From Bacilli bacterium (lineage in GTDB: Bacteria > Bacillota_I > Bacilli_A > ML615J-28 > CAG-698), in assembly GCA_016296945.1 (NCBI GenBank), contig JAEDHQ010000049.1, positions 1-12,806 on the forward strand: DNA of 12,806 nt. The letters are read 5' to 3'. The position numbers and the translations under genes were made by a program. Every line of letters starts with the position of its first letter. Positions within the stretch are counted from its first letter, which is position 1. Below are positions 1 to 6,336 of the stretch, piece after piece. The notes beneath the pieces are model-generated. The model did not search any database and was not told where the DNA came from. It saw nothing but the letters and a program-made list of their open reading frames with translations.

Positions 1-52
1 ACTAATGATAAATAATTATTTAGAAAAGTCTAATCATTAAAATATTTAAATG

Positions 53-81
53 TTGCAATAAATGGTAAAAATTGGTATAAT
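53..81 (+). promoter_or_regulatory. Sigma-A promoter for the diguanylate cyclase gene
   Basis: TTGCAA (53-58), a 17-bp spacer and TATAAT (76-81) form a near-consensus promoter. TGG directly before the -10 hexamer gives an extended -10. Transcription would start near 88, leaving a leader of about 85 nt in which I see no obvious structured element. Confidence 0.7.
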
Positions 82-172
82 TATATATCTAATAAATACT
101 AATGTAAAATATATAATATATAATCTTAATGTATGGTTTCTTTATGCTTTGAAATAGATAGGATGGTACAAG

Positions 173-1300
173 ATGGAACAAAATTTAATTGAAATATTAG
201 TGGCAAATGGTGTTGGCACAGTAATAATCATTTTACTTCTTTTATCAAGAAAAAAATACTTTAAAAATAAAACATTAAGCAGTAAGTTATTTGATGCAAT
301 GCTTTATATAACATTAGTTGCAAATGTTGTAGAAATAATTACATTTTTTATTGATGGAAAAACATTCTTTATGAGTCGCTTTCTTCAATTATTAACTAAT
401 GCAGTTTGTATTGCTTCAACTATTATTGTTGGTTATTTATGGAGTCTTTATGCTGATTTACGTATTCATAAGAGTGATAGTCATATGAAAAAAGCATATC
501 GTGTTTTAGCAATTCCTGCATTAATCATCGTATTGTTTTTAATAGCTGATATGTTTGGTGCTAAATTATTGTTTGAAATAAACGAAAGTAATTATTATGT
601 TAGAGGTAAATATAGTGTTTTAGTTTATATTCTTTTATTCTGTTATTATTTTCATACTATTATTTTATCTTACTATTTTAGGAATAAAAAACCTCATATT
701 AAATTCTTTCCAATCCTATATTTTGTGTTTCCTTGTATAGTAGGCACTATTCTTCAAGGATTTTTCTATGGATTTACTTTTGGATGGTTGTCAGTTTCGA
801 TTGCTTTGGCTTTTGTTCAATTAAATCACCAAGGAGAAAGTGCATATATTGATCAACTGACTGGATTGTATAATAGAAATTATTATGATCATTTTTTTGA
901 AAGAATTAGTCGTAAAAAAATAAAAAATATTTATGGGGTTTCAATTGATCTTGATAAGTTAAAAGAAATTAATGATAATTATGGGCATCAAGAAGGAGAT
1001 AATGTCATTCGGATGTTTAGTCTTATTATGCTTAACGAAGCAAAAGATAATATCGAATTAATTCGTGTAGGTGGTGATGAGTTTTTGATAATTATTGTTA
1101 GTGATGATTGCAATGAACCTTCAAGAATAATGAATAAGATTATAAATCAAACTAATGAAGTAAATCAAAAAATAGACAAACCATATAAAATATCTTTTTC
1201 TTATGGTATTGCACACTTTGATGGTGAAAATACTGATGCTTTTTTAACGGAAATCGATAGAAAGTTATATGAATGCAAAAAACAACATCATCAAAACTAA
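173..1300 (+). CDS. Membrane-anchored GGDEF diguanylate cyclase
   Basis: The protein (375 aa) probably makes cyclic di-GMP from two GTP at the inner face of the membrane. Residues 1-218 hold about seven hydrophobic segments (roughly 7-26, 43-63, 74-97, 112-130, 148-168, 178-198, 203-218) and would act as the sensor; I recognise no named sensor family. The GGDEF domain spans about 222-370. It opens with DQLTGLYNR (227-235), has the metal-binding D259 in the SIDLDKLKEIND segment, the active-site signature GGDEF at 300-304 and a SYGIA strand at 343-347. All catalytic elements look intact. The product-inhibition RxxD site expected at 291-294 reads KDNI, so allosteric feedback by c-di-GMP is probably absent. 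No EAL domain is fused. The gene stands alone between its own promoter and terminator. The ATG at 173 has a modest AGG site about 10 nt upstream. The signal sensed is unknown. Confidence 0.92.
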   Translation: MEQNLIEILVANGVGTVIIILLLLSRKKYFKNKTLSSKLFDAMLYITLVANVVEIITFFIDGKTFFMSRFLQLLTNAVCIASTIIVGYLWSLYADLRIHKSDSHMKKAYRVLAIPALIIVLFLIADMFGAKLLFEINESNYYVRGKYSVLVYILLFCYYFHTIILSYYFRNKKPHIKFFPILYFVFPCIVGTILQGFFYGFTFGWLSVSIALAFVQLNHQGESAYIDQLTGLYNRNYYDHFFERISRKKIKNIYGVSIDLDKLKEINDNYGHQEGDNVIRMFSLIMLNEAKDNIELIRVGGDEFLIIIVSDDCNEPSRIMNKIINQTNEVNQKIDKPYKISFSYGIAHFDGENTDAFLTEIDRKLYECKKQHHQN

Positions 1301-1313
1301 ATTATACATTTTT

Positions 1314-1346
1314 AATGCTCTCAATTATTATTGAGAGTATTTTTTA
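1314..1346 (+). terminator. Rho-independent terminator after the GGDEF gene
   Basis: CTCTCAAT (1318-1325) pairs with ATTGAGAG (1330-1337) around a TATT loop. The stem can extend by several A-U/G-U pairs and is followed by six T (1340-1345). Confidence 0.88.
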
Positions 1347-1387
1347 ATTAGGTGATATTAAACATAAAAGAAACATTTTTATTCACG

Positions 1388-1416
1388 TTGACAATAAATA
1401 GTCATTTTAGTATAAT
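1388..1416 (+). promoter_or_regulatory. Consensus sigma-A promoter of ktrBA
   Basis: TTGACA (1388-1393), exactly 17 bp, then TATAAT (1411-1416): both hexamers match consensus perfectly. The start of transcription should be near 1423, giving a leader of about 110 nt before ktrB. Confidence 0.88.
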
Positions 1417-1477
1417 ATTATAGAAAATAATTATTTTAAATAAATATGATAGAAGATAGATATTTAATATTTTATGA

Positions 1478-1517
1478 TTAAAGATAAGTAGTTGAATAGA
1501 TCTTTATTTATCTTTAA
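1478..1517 (+). promoter_or_regulatory. Hairpin in the ktrB leader
   Basis: TTAAAGATAA (1478-1487) is fully complementary to TTATCTTTAA (1508-1517), a 10-bp stem with a 20-nt loop. It ends four bases before the AAAGGTG ribosome binding site (1521-1527). It leaves the site free, so it could position or protect the start region rather than mask it. Most pairs are A-U, so it is of modest stability. The leader is too short and lacks the motifs I would expect for a ydaO-type c-di-AMP riboswitch. Confidence 0.45.
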
Positions 1518-1532
1518 AGAAAAGGTGATTAG

Positions 1533-2831
1533 ATGCTTAAATATATAAAAAGATTATCTCCTGTGAGAAGTATCGCATTAGGATTTTTAGCAACAATATT
1601 TATTGGATCAATATTATTAATTTTACCTTGGAGTGTTAAAGAAGGGGTTACTTTAAAATATATTGATGCTTTATATACTGCCACTAGTGCAGTATGTGTC
1701 ACTGGTTTAGTGTGTGTTGATGCAGGAGATACATTCACACCACTTGGACAATTTTTTTTAGTTGTATTAATTCAAATTGGTGGTTTGGGTGTTACCTCAA
1801 TCGGAGCGGGATTAATTATTTTAATGCGTAAGAAAATAGATATACGAGGAAGGCACTTAATCAAAGAAGCATCAAATCTTGATTCCGGCAAAGGAACTAT
1901 CAAGTTTGTTAAGAGTGTTTTTCTCTTAACAATTACTATTGAATTAATTGGTGCTTTACTAAGCTTTATTGTTTTTGTACAAGATTATCCTCCATTAAAA
2001 GCCTTATGGATTAGTATTTTCCATTCCATAGCTGCTTTTAATAATTCAGGTTTTGATATTTTAGGCAATTTTCAAAGTTTAATTCCATATCAAACTAATA
2101 TTTTATTGAATTTAGTGACTTGTGCTTTGATATTTCTAGGAGGTATTGGTTTTCTAGTTATCAAAGAAGTAATCCATAAGAAGTTTAATTGGAAGAAGTT
2201 TTCAATGCATACTTGTGTTGTTTTAAGTGTAAGTTTGGTCTTGATAGTAGTTGGAACAGTCCTATTAAAGTTAACTGAAAACATTACATGGCTTGGAGCA
2301 TTTTTCCAAAGCGTTTCAACACGTACTGCAGGATTTTCAACTTATTCAATTGGTGAATTTTCTAATGCTGGTTTGTTAGTTATTATCATCTTGATGTTTA
2401 TTGGTGCTTCACCTGGTTCAACAGGTGGTGGTATTAAAACAAGTACATTCTTTGTTTTATTGCAAGGAATAAAATCTGCTGCAACTAATAAATCTGAAAA
2501 AGCTTTTCACTATTCAATACCTAGTGAATCATTTAGAAAAGCAAGTGTTATTATTTTAGTTGGTTTAACAATAGTTTTTACTGGCAGTTATTTACTATTA
2601 GTAATGGAACCTAATATTAGATTTATTGATGCTTTTTTTGAAATGACTAGTGCTTTTGGTACTGTTGGGTTAACAACAGGTATTACACCAGCACTTTGTA
2701 CAGGAAGTAAAATATTATCTATATTTATGATGTATATTGGACGTTTAGGTCCACTTACTGTTATCTCTTTATGGTATTTCACTAAAGGAGATAGAGCTGA
2801 ATATCCTTATGGAAATATTGCAATAGGTTAG
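1533..2831 (+). CDS. ktrB: KtrB/TrkH-type potassium transporter membrane subunit
   Basis: This is the K+-conducting subunit (432 aa) of a Ktr system; family members couple K+ uptake to Na+ or H+. It has the four-fold MPM architecture of the TrkH/KtrB superfamily. The four filter loops are visible: SAVCVTGL (52-59), FNNSGFD (169-175), VSTRTAGF (261-268) and SAFGTVGLT (373-381), each with the filter glycine present. The Gly/Ser-rich intramembrane gate loop of the third repeat is GASPGSTGGGIKTST (291-305). The length is typical for KtrB and shorter than TrkH. The ATG has AAAGGTG five bases upstream. The partner ktrA follows after 11 bases, so the two are co-transcribed. No lesions seen. Confidence 0.96.
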   Translation: MLKYIKRLSPVRSIALGFLATIFIGSILLILPWSVKEGVTLKYIDALYTATSAVCVTGLVCVDAGDTFTPLGQFFLVVLIQIGGLGVTSIGAGLIILMRKKIDIRGRHLIKEASNLDSGKGTIKFVKSVFLLTITIELIGALLSFIVFVQDYPPLKALWISIFHSIAAFNNSGFDILGNFQSLIPYQTNILLNLVTCALIFLGGIGFLVIKEVIHKKFNWKKFSMHTCVVLSVSLVLIVVGTVLLKLTENITWLGAFFQSVSTRTAGFSTYSIGEFSNAGLLVIIILMFIGASPGSTGGGIKTSTFFVLLQGIKSAATNKSEKAFHYSIPSESFRKASVIILVGLTIVFTGSYLLLVMEPNIRFIDAFFEMTSAFGTVGLTTGITPALCTGSKILSIFMMYIGRLGPLTVISLWYFTKGDRAEYPYGNIAIG

Positions 2832-2842
2832 GAGATTAATTT

Positions 2843-3526
2843 ATGATAGGAAATTTCAAAAAGAATAAAAATGAAAAAAATACATATGCAATTATTGGTT
2901 TAGGTAGATTTGGAATGGCTTTAGCAAAAGAATTAGCAATGGCTAATGCTGATTTAATTGTTTTAGATTCAGATGAAGAAAAGGTACGTGAAATGCGTGA
3001 ATATACTGAAGAAGCATATGTTGTAAGAAATTTAGATCGTAAATCATTAATGGAAGCTGGAGTTCAAAATAGTGATATCGCTGTTGTTTGCATTGGTGAA
3101 AAGATTGATACCTCAGTTTTAACGACTTCGCACTTAGTCAGTATGAATATTCCATCAGTTATTGCTAAGGCAACTAGTGCTGATCATGGTTTAATTTTAG
3201 AAAAATTAGGTGCTGAAGTAGTTTATCCAGAACGTGATATTGCCATAAGACTTGCACATCGTTTAGAAAATTCATTAGTAATTGATTATATTCAACTAAG
3301 TGAAAAACTAAACATTACTAAATTAAGTGTATCAGATAAAATGGTAGGGAAGACAATCCAACAAATTAATTTCCGTGGTCGTTATGGAGTTAACGTTATT
3401 GCGATTGAAAATGGTAAAAACTTAACAGAGACAATTCTACCTGATTATGTAATCAAAAAAGGTGATGTATTATTTGTTTCAGGTAGTAAAAATGGTTTAA
3501 ATAAGTTAGTGGAAAACGAAAAATAA
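2843..3526 (+). CDS. ktrA: KtrA/TrkA-type RCK regulatory subunit
   Basis: This is the cytosolic regulatory ring subunit (227 aa) that gates KtrB. An N-terminal RCK/Rossmann domain (about 13-135) carries the nucleotide-binding loop GLGRFG (19-24) and the acidic residue D42 at the end of the second strand, which binds the ribose of ATP/ADP or NAD(H). The C-terminal TrkA_C domain (about 150-227) includes VGKTIQQINFRGRYGVNVIAI, the fold that binds cyclic di-AMP in several Firmicutes homologues; such binding here is inferred from the family. Start: ATG at 2843 with AGGAG overlapping the ktrB stop. A very stable terminator follows, closing the ktrBA operon. Confidence 0.95.
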   Translation: MIGNFKKNKNEKNTYAIIGLGRFGMALAKELAMANADLIVLDSDEEKVREMREYTEEAYVVRNLDRKSLMEAGVQNSDIAVVCIGEKIDTSVLTTSHLVSMNIPSVIAKATSADHGLILEKLGAEVVYPERDIAIRLAHRLENSLVIDYIQLSEKLNITKLSVSDKMVGKTIQQINFRGRYGVNVIAIENGKNLTETILPDYVIKKGDVLFVSGSKNGLNKLVENEK

Positions 3527-3531
3527 TTAAC

Positions 3532-3576
3532 AAACTGTTAGTATAATCGAAAATGATTATATTAACAGTTTTTTTA
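3532..3576 (+). terminator. Strong rho-independent terminator of ktrBA
   Basis: AAACTGTTA (3532-3540) pairs with TAACAGTTT (3563-3571). After a G-U pair, TATAATC (3542-3548) pairs with GATTATA (3555-3561). The result is an almost unbroken 17-bp stem with a six-base loop, ending in a seven-T run (3569-3575). Confidence 0.93.
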
Positions 3577-3626
3577 ACAAATGAATAAATTATATCTATA
3601 ATGAATAGAATTTAAAAGAAAAAATA

Positions 3627-3655
3627 TTGACAATCTAATTAAAATAATATATAAT
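3627..3655 (+). promoter_or_regulatory. Consensus sigma-A promoter of the feo operon
   Basis: TTGACA (3627-3632), 17 bp, TATAAT (3650-3655): a perfect consensus promoter. Transcription should begin near 3662, which lies inside the dyad at 3658-3675. A protein bound there would block initiation, as expected for iron-repressed genes. Confidence 0.87.
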
Positions 3656-3657
3656 AT

Positions 3658-3675
3658 AGTCAGCAATGGCTTACT
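3658..3675 (+). promoter_or_regulatory. Putative metalloregulator operator upstream of feoA
   Basis: AGTCAGCAATGGCTTACT is an 18-bp dyad (AGTCAGC against GCTTACT, one mismatch). It starts two bases after the -10 element and covers the transcription start. The same motif, as a perfect dyad, recurs before feoB at 3919-3936. It does not look like a Fur box (no TGATAAT-type repeats). Size and placement would suit a DtxR/MntR-type iron repressor, but the regulator is not in the window. Confidence 0.6.
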
Positions 3676-3685
3676 GAAAGGTGAT

Positions 3686-3901
3686 ATGATGGAATTATAT
3701 AGTGGAGAATTATTAAAAGAATATAAGATTAAAGGAATTAATACTAAAGATAAAGAATTCAATAATTTTTTATTTTCTTTAGGTTGTTATCCGGGAGAAA
3801 CAATTACAATTGTTTCACGTCGTAAAAGTAGTTGTATTGTTGTAATTAAAGATGTACGCTACAATATTGATAAGAATTTAGCGAAAGATATTATAGTTTA
3901 A
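3686..3901 (+). CDS. feoA: FeoA ferrous iron transport accessory protein
   Basis: This is a small cytosolic SH3-like protein (71 aa) that supports FeoB in Fe2+ uptake. The family signature LGCYPGETITIV (about 32-43) is clear and is followed by the final strands ending in the NLAKDIIV segment, where the family has its conserved A..I motif. Two adjacent ATG codons exist at 3686 and 3689. GAAAGG ends four bases before the first and seven before the second, so translation may begin at the second (70 aa). feoB follows 51 bases downstream. FeoA is full length and stands as a separate gene, not fused to FeoB. Confidence 0.92.
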   Translation: MMELYSGELLKEYKIKGINTKDKEFNNFLFSLGCYPGETITIVSRRKSSCIVVIKDVRYNIDKNLAKDIIV

Positions 3902-3918
3902 TATTTTTTTATTAATAG

Positions 3919-3936
3919 AGTAAGCTATAGCTTACT
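3919..3936 (+). promoter_or_regulatory. Second copy of the feo operator, before feoB
   Basis: AGTAAGCTATAGCTTACT is a perfect 18-bp palindrome, matching the dyad before feoA at 15 of 18 positions. It lies in the feoA-feoB gap, just ahead of the AAAAGGAG ribosome binding site of feoB. It may be an operator for a second, internal promoter; TTGATA (3867-3872) with TATAGT (3892-3897) is a weak candidate with a 19-bp spacer. It could also act as a roadblock or RNA hairpin (7 bp, TATA loop). Confidence 0.6.
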
Positions 3937-3952
3937 AAAAGGAGATGATATT

Positions 3953-5956
3953 ATGAGAATAGCTTTAGCAGGTAATCCTAATAGTGGTAAAACAACAATG
4001 TTTAATGCACTTACAGGAAGCAATGAGCGCGTTGGTAACTGGGCTGGTGTTACAGTTGACAAAAAGGAAGCAAAATTAAAAAGAAGTATTAAAGAGTATA
4101 AAAATCAGTTAGGTCATAATGAAGAAATTACAATCGTTGATTTGCCGGGAGCATATTCAATATCACCTTACACAAGTGAAGAAAGTATTACAAGTGAATA
4201 TGTTAAAGAAAGCAATCCTGATGTAATAATTAATATTGTTGATGCGTCAAACTTAAGTAGAAGTCTCTTTTTTACAACACAATTATTAGAATTAAATATT
4301 CCTATGATTGTTGCATTAAATAAAAGTGATATCAATATAAAGAAAAAAACAAAAATTAATGTCACTAAATTAAGTCAAAAATTAAATTGTAAAGTTCATG
4401 AAACAGTATCAATTGATGGCGTTGGCTTAGATGAGTTAATTGATGAAGCAATAATGCTTGTTGGAACTAACCAATTAGCATCATTTTCTTTTAAAAATGA
4501 TGATAAATTACGTTTTGATTTTGTTGATAGAATAGTAAGTGAAGTTGAAACAAAAATAGTCAATACCAATGCATTAACTATTCATGATAAAATTGATAAC
4601 ATTTTAACTAATCGCTTTATAGGTTTACCAATATTTGCCATAATAATGTTTTTAGTATTTTGGATTTCACAAGTAGGACCAGGGGTATGGATTGCAGAGG
4701 GGATTGAATTCAAAAACGGATTTACAATTCCAGGATTAGCTACCTTGTTAACATCATTTCAAGATTTTATTGCAAGCATATTAAAAAATGATGCTGGAGA
4801 ACTTACAATTTGGGGTTCGCTTTTGGTAGATGGAATTATTGGCGGTGTGATTGCAGTTATTGGATTTTTACCACTTGTAATGGTTATGTATTTCTTAATT
4901 GCGTTACTTGAAGATTGTGGTTATATGGCACGTGTAAGTGTTATTTTAGATCCAATTTTTAAAAAAGTCGGTTTATCAGGTAAATCAGTAATTCCATTTG
5001 TCATTGGAACAGGTTGTGCTATTCCAGGTGTTATGGCTTGTCGAACTATCCGTGATGAACGTGAACGAAGAGCAACAGCGATGCTTGCACCATTTATGCC
5101 ATGTGGAGCAAAATTACCTGTTATTGCTTTATTTGCAGGTGTTTTCTTCGGTAAATCAACATGGGTAGGTCCCTTAATGTACTTTGTGGGAATTGTGATT
5201 ATCCTTGTTGGAGCATTAATAGTTAATGCTATAACAGCTAATAATAAGAAAAGAACATATTTTATTATGGAACTTCCTGAATATAAAGTTCCTGGATTAG
5301 GAAAAGCTGCAAAAGCAATGTTAGATCGTGGTTGTGCTTATATTGTAAAAGCAGGAACAATTATTCTGGTATGTAATTTTACAATTCATATTATGCAAAC
5401 ATTTAATTGGAATTTTGAAGTGGTTGATGCTAGTGAATCAATTCTTCATGATATTGCGATACCTTTTGCATATATCTTTGCACCAATTGTTGGTATAGTT
5501 GCTTGGCAACTTGCAGCTGCAATTATTACAGGATTTATTGCAAAAGAAAATGTAGTTGGAACACTTGCCGTATGTTATGGAGTAACAAACTTTATTAATG
5601 TTGATGAATTAATTTTAGAAAGCGGTGCTTTAGAGGTGCAAGCAATCTTCGGAATTACATCTGTTGCTGCTTTAGCATATTTGATGTTCAACTTATTTTC
5701 TCCGCCTTGTTTTGCCGCAATTGGAGCTATGAACGCAGAATTAAAAAGTAAAAAATGGTTGTTTGCTGGGATTTGTTTACAACTAGCAATGGGTTATTTT
5801 GTTTCATTTCTAGTAAGTTTTTTTGGAACATTATTTTTGACTGGAAAAGTATCATCAGTATGGATGGCAATCCTTGGTTGGATAATAGTTATAATAATTG
5901 TTTTAATTGTTACTTATCTAATTATCAATAATCAAAAAAAGTATCAAAAGGAGTAG
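3953..5956 (+). CDS. feoB: FeoB ferrous iron transporter
   Basis: FeoB (667 aa) is the membrane Fe2+ permease with an N-terminal G domain. GTPase motifs are complete: G1 GNPNSGKT (8-15), the G2 threonine in AGVTV (31-35), G3 DLPG (63-66), G4 NKSD (123-126) and a G5 SIDG (153-156). A helical spacer follows to about 220. The transmembrane part runs from about 222 to 657 with two Gate motifs: GTGCAIPGVMACR (352-364) with C355 and C363, and MPCGAKLPV (382-390) with C384. A further Cys lies in FSPPCFAAIGAM (582-593, C586), matching the family's proposed metal-path cysteines. The length is at the short end for FeoB, with no visible internal gap. AAGGAG lies eight bases before the ATG. A Cys-rich partner gene starts 9 bases downstream of the stop. 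No lesions seen. Confidence 0.97.
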   Translation: MRIALAGNPNSGKTTMFNALTGSNERVGNWAGVTVDKKEAKLKRSIKEYKNQLGHNEEITIVDLPGAYSISPYTSEESITSEYVKESNPDVIINIVDASNLSRSLFFTTQLLELNIPMIVALNKSDINIKKKTKINVTKLSQKLNCKVHETVSIDGVGLDELIDEAIMLVGTNQLASFSFKNDDKLRFDFVDRIVSEVETKIVNTNALTIHDKIDNILTNRFIGLPIFAIIMFLVFWISQVGPGVWIAEGIEFKNGFTIPGLATLLTSFQDFIASILKNDAGELTIWGSLLVDGIIGGVIAVIGFLPLVMVMYFLIALLEDCGYMARVSVILDPIFKKVGLSGKSVIPFVIGTGCAIPGVMACRTIRDERERRATAMLAPFMPCGAKLPVIALFAGVFFGKSTWVGPLMYFVGIVIILVGALIVNAITANNKKRTYFIMELPEYKVPGLGKAAKAMLDRGCAYIVKAGTIILVCNFTIHIMQTFNWNFEVVDASESILHDIAIPFAYIFAPIVGIVAWQLAAAIITGFIAKENVVGTLAVCYGVTNFINVDELILESGALEVQAIFGITSVAALAYLMFNLFSPPCFAAIGAMNAELKSKKWLFAGICLQLAMGYFVSFLVSFFGTLFLTGKVSSVWMAILGWIIVIIIVLIVTYLIINNQKKYQKE

Positions 5957-5965
5957 AATCAGAAA

Positions 5966-6157
5966 ATGAAAGAGAATATAATTATAATCATAATAGTTGT
6001 TTTAATTGTTTTCTTAGCAATATTTTATATTATCAAAGCTAAAAAAAATGGTCAAAAATGTATTGGTTGTCCTTATAGTAAAGAATGTTCTAAGAAATGT
6101 TGTTGTAATAGCACAATCAATGAAGAAGAAACAATTAAACAGAATAATTCAAAGTAA
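5966..6157 (+). CDS. FeoB-associated Cys-rich membrane protein
   Basis: This small protein (63 aa) has one N-terminal transmembrane helix (about 4-24, almost all Ile/Val/Leu) followed by a short basic stretch and a Cys cluster. The cysteines are C32, C35, C41, C45, C46 and C47, in the pattern CxxC-x5-C-x3-CCC. An acidic, Asn-rich tail ends it. Size, topology and position directly after feoB match the FeoB-associated Cys-rich family, thought to assist the transporter, perhaps by binding Fe2+ at the membrane; that role is not proven. The ribosome binding site AAAGGAG (5947-5953) overlaps the end of feoB, so the gene is part of the same transcript. The run of six Ile after residue 4 is unusual but suits a membrane anchor. 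Confidence 0.88.
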   Translation: MKENIIIIIIVVLIVFLAIFYIIKAKKNGQKCIGCPYSKECSKKCCCNSTINEEETIKQNNSK

Positions 6158-6180
6158 AAAATATTCATAAATATTTATTT

Positions 6181-6208
6181 AAAAGTACCTTTATGAGGTG
6201 CTTTTTTT
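6181..6208 (+). terminator. Rho-independent terminator of the feo operon
   Basis: AAAAGTACCT (6181-6190) pairs with AGGTGCTTTT (6196-6205), including one G-U pair, around a TTATG loop. A T run continues to 6208. Confidence 0.9.
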
Positions 6209-6220
6209 ATAAAATTAATT

Positions 6221-6236
6221 TGGTAAACGTTTTAAT
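6221..6236 (+). promoter_or_regulatory. LacI-family/cre-like operator candidate upstream of the purine permease
   Basis: TGGTAAACGTTTTAAT contains the palindrome AAACGTTT with a central CG, the hallmark of LacI-family operators. It fits the CcpA cre consensus (WTGNNARCGNWWWCAW) with two mismatches. It lies upstream of the likely promoter. It is a single weak site, so chance is possible in such AT-rich DNA. Confidence 0.3.
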
Positions 6237-6256
6237 GAAAAAACTATAAAAATTAC

Positions 6257-6285
6257 TTGAAAAATGAAGAAAAATTGGGTAAACT
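6257..6285 (+). promoter_or_regulatory. Probable promoter of the purine permease gene
   Basis: TTGAAA (6257-6262), 17 bp, then TAAACT (6280-6285), which matches the -10 consensus at four of six positions. It is the best-spaced pair in the gap. Transcription would begin near 6291, right at the leader hairpin. Confidence 0.45.
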
Positions 6286-6291
6286 ATAAGG

Positions 6292-6312
6292 GTGTTCTTA
6301 AGATAAGAATAC
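6292..6312 (+). promoter_or_regulatory. 5' leader hairpin of the purine permease mRNA
   Basis: GTGTTCTTA (6292-6300) pairs with TAAGAATAC (6304-6312), nine pairs with one G-U, around an AGA loop. It would sit at the very 5' end of the transcript, as mRNA-stabilising hairpins do. I find none of the conserved guanine/adenine riboswitch segments here. Confidence 0.45.
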
Positions 6313-6336
6313 AGAAAATTTGAAAGGAATGTTTTT

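Noticed and set aside
6209..6336. Purine riboswitch before the AzgA-type permease
   Set aside because: None of the conserved guanine/adenine aptamer junction or loop segments are present; only a simple hairpin is seen.
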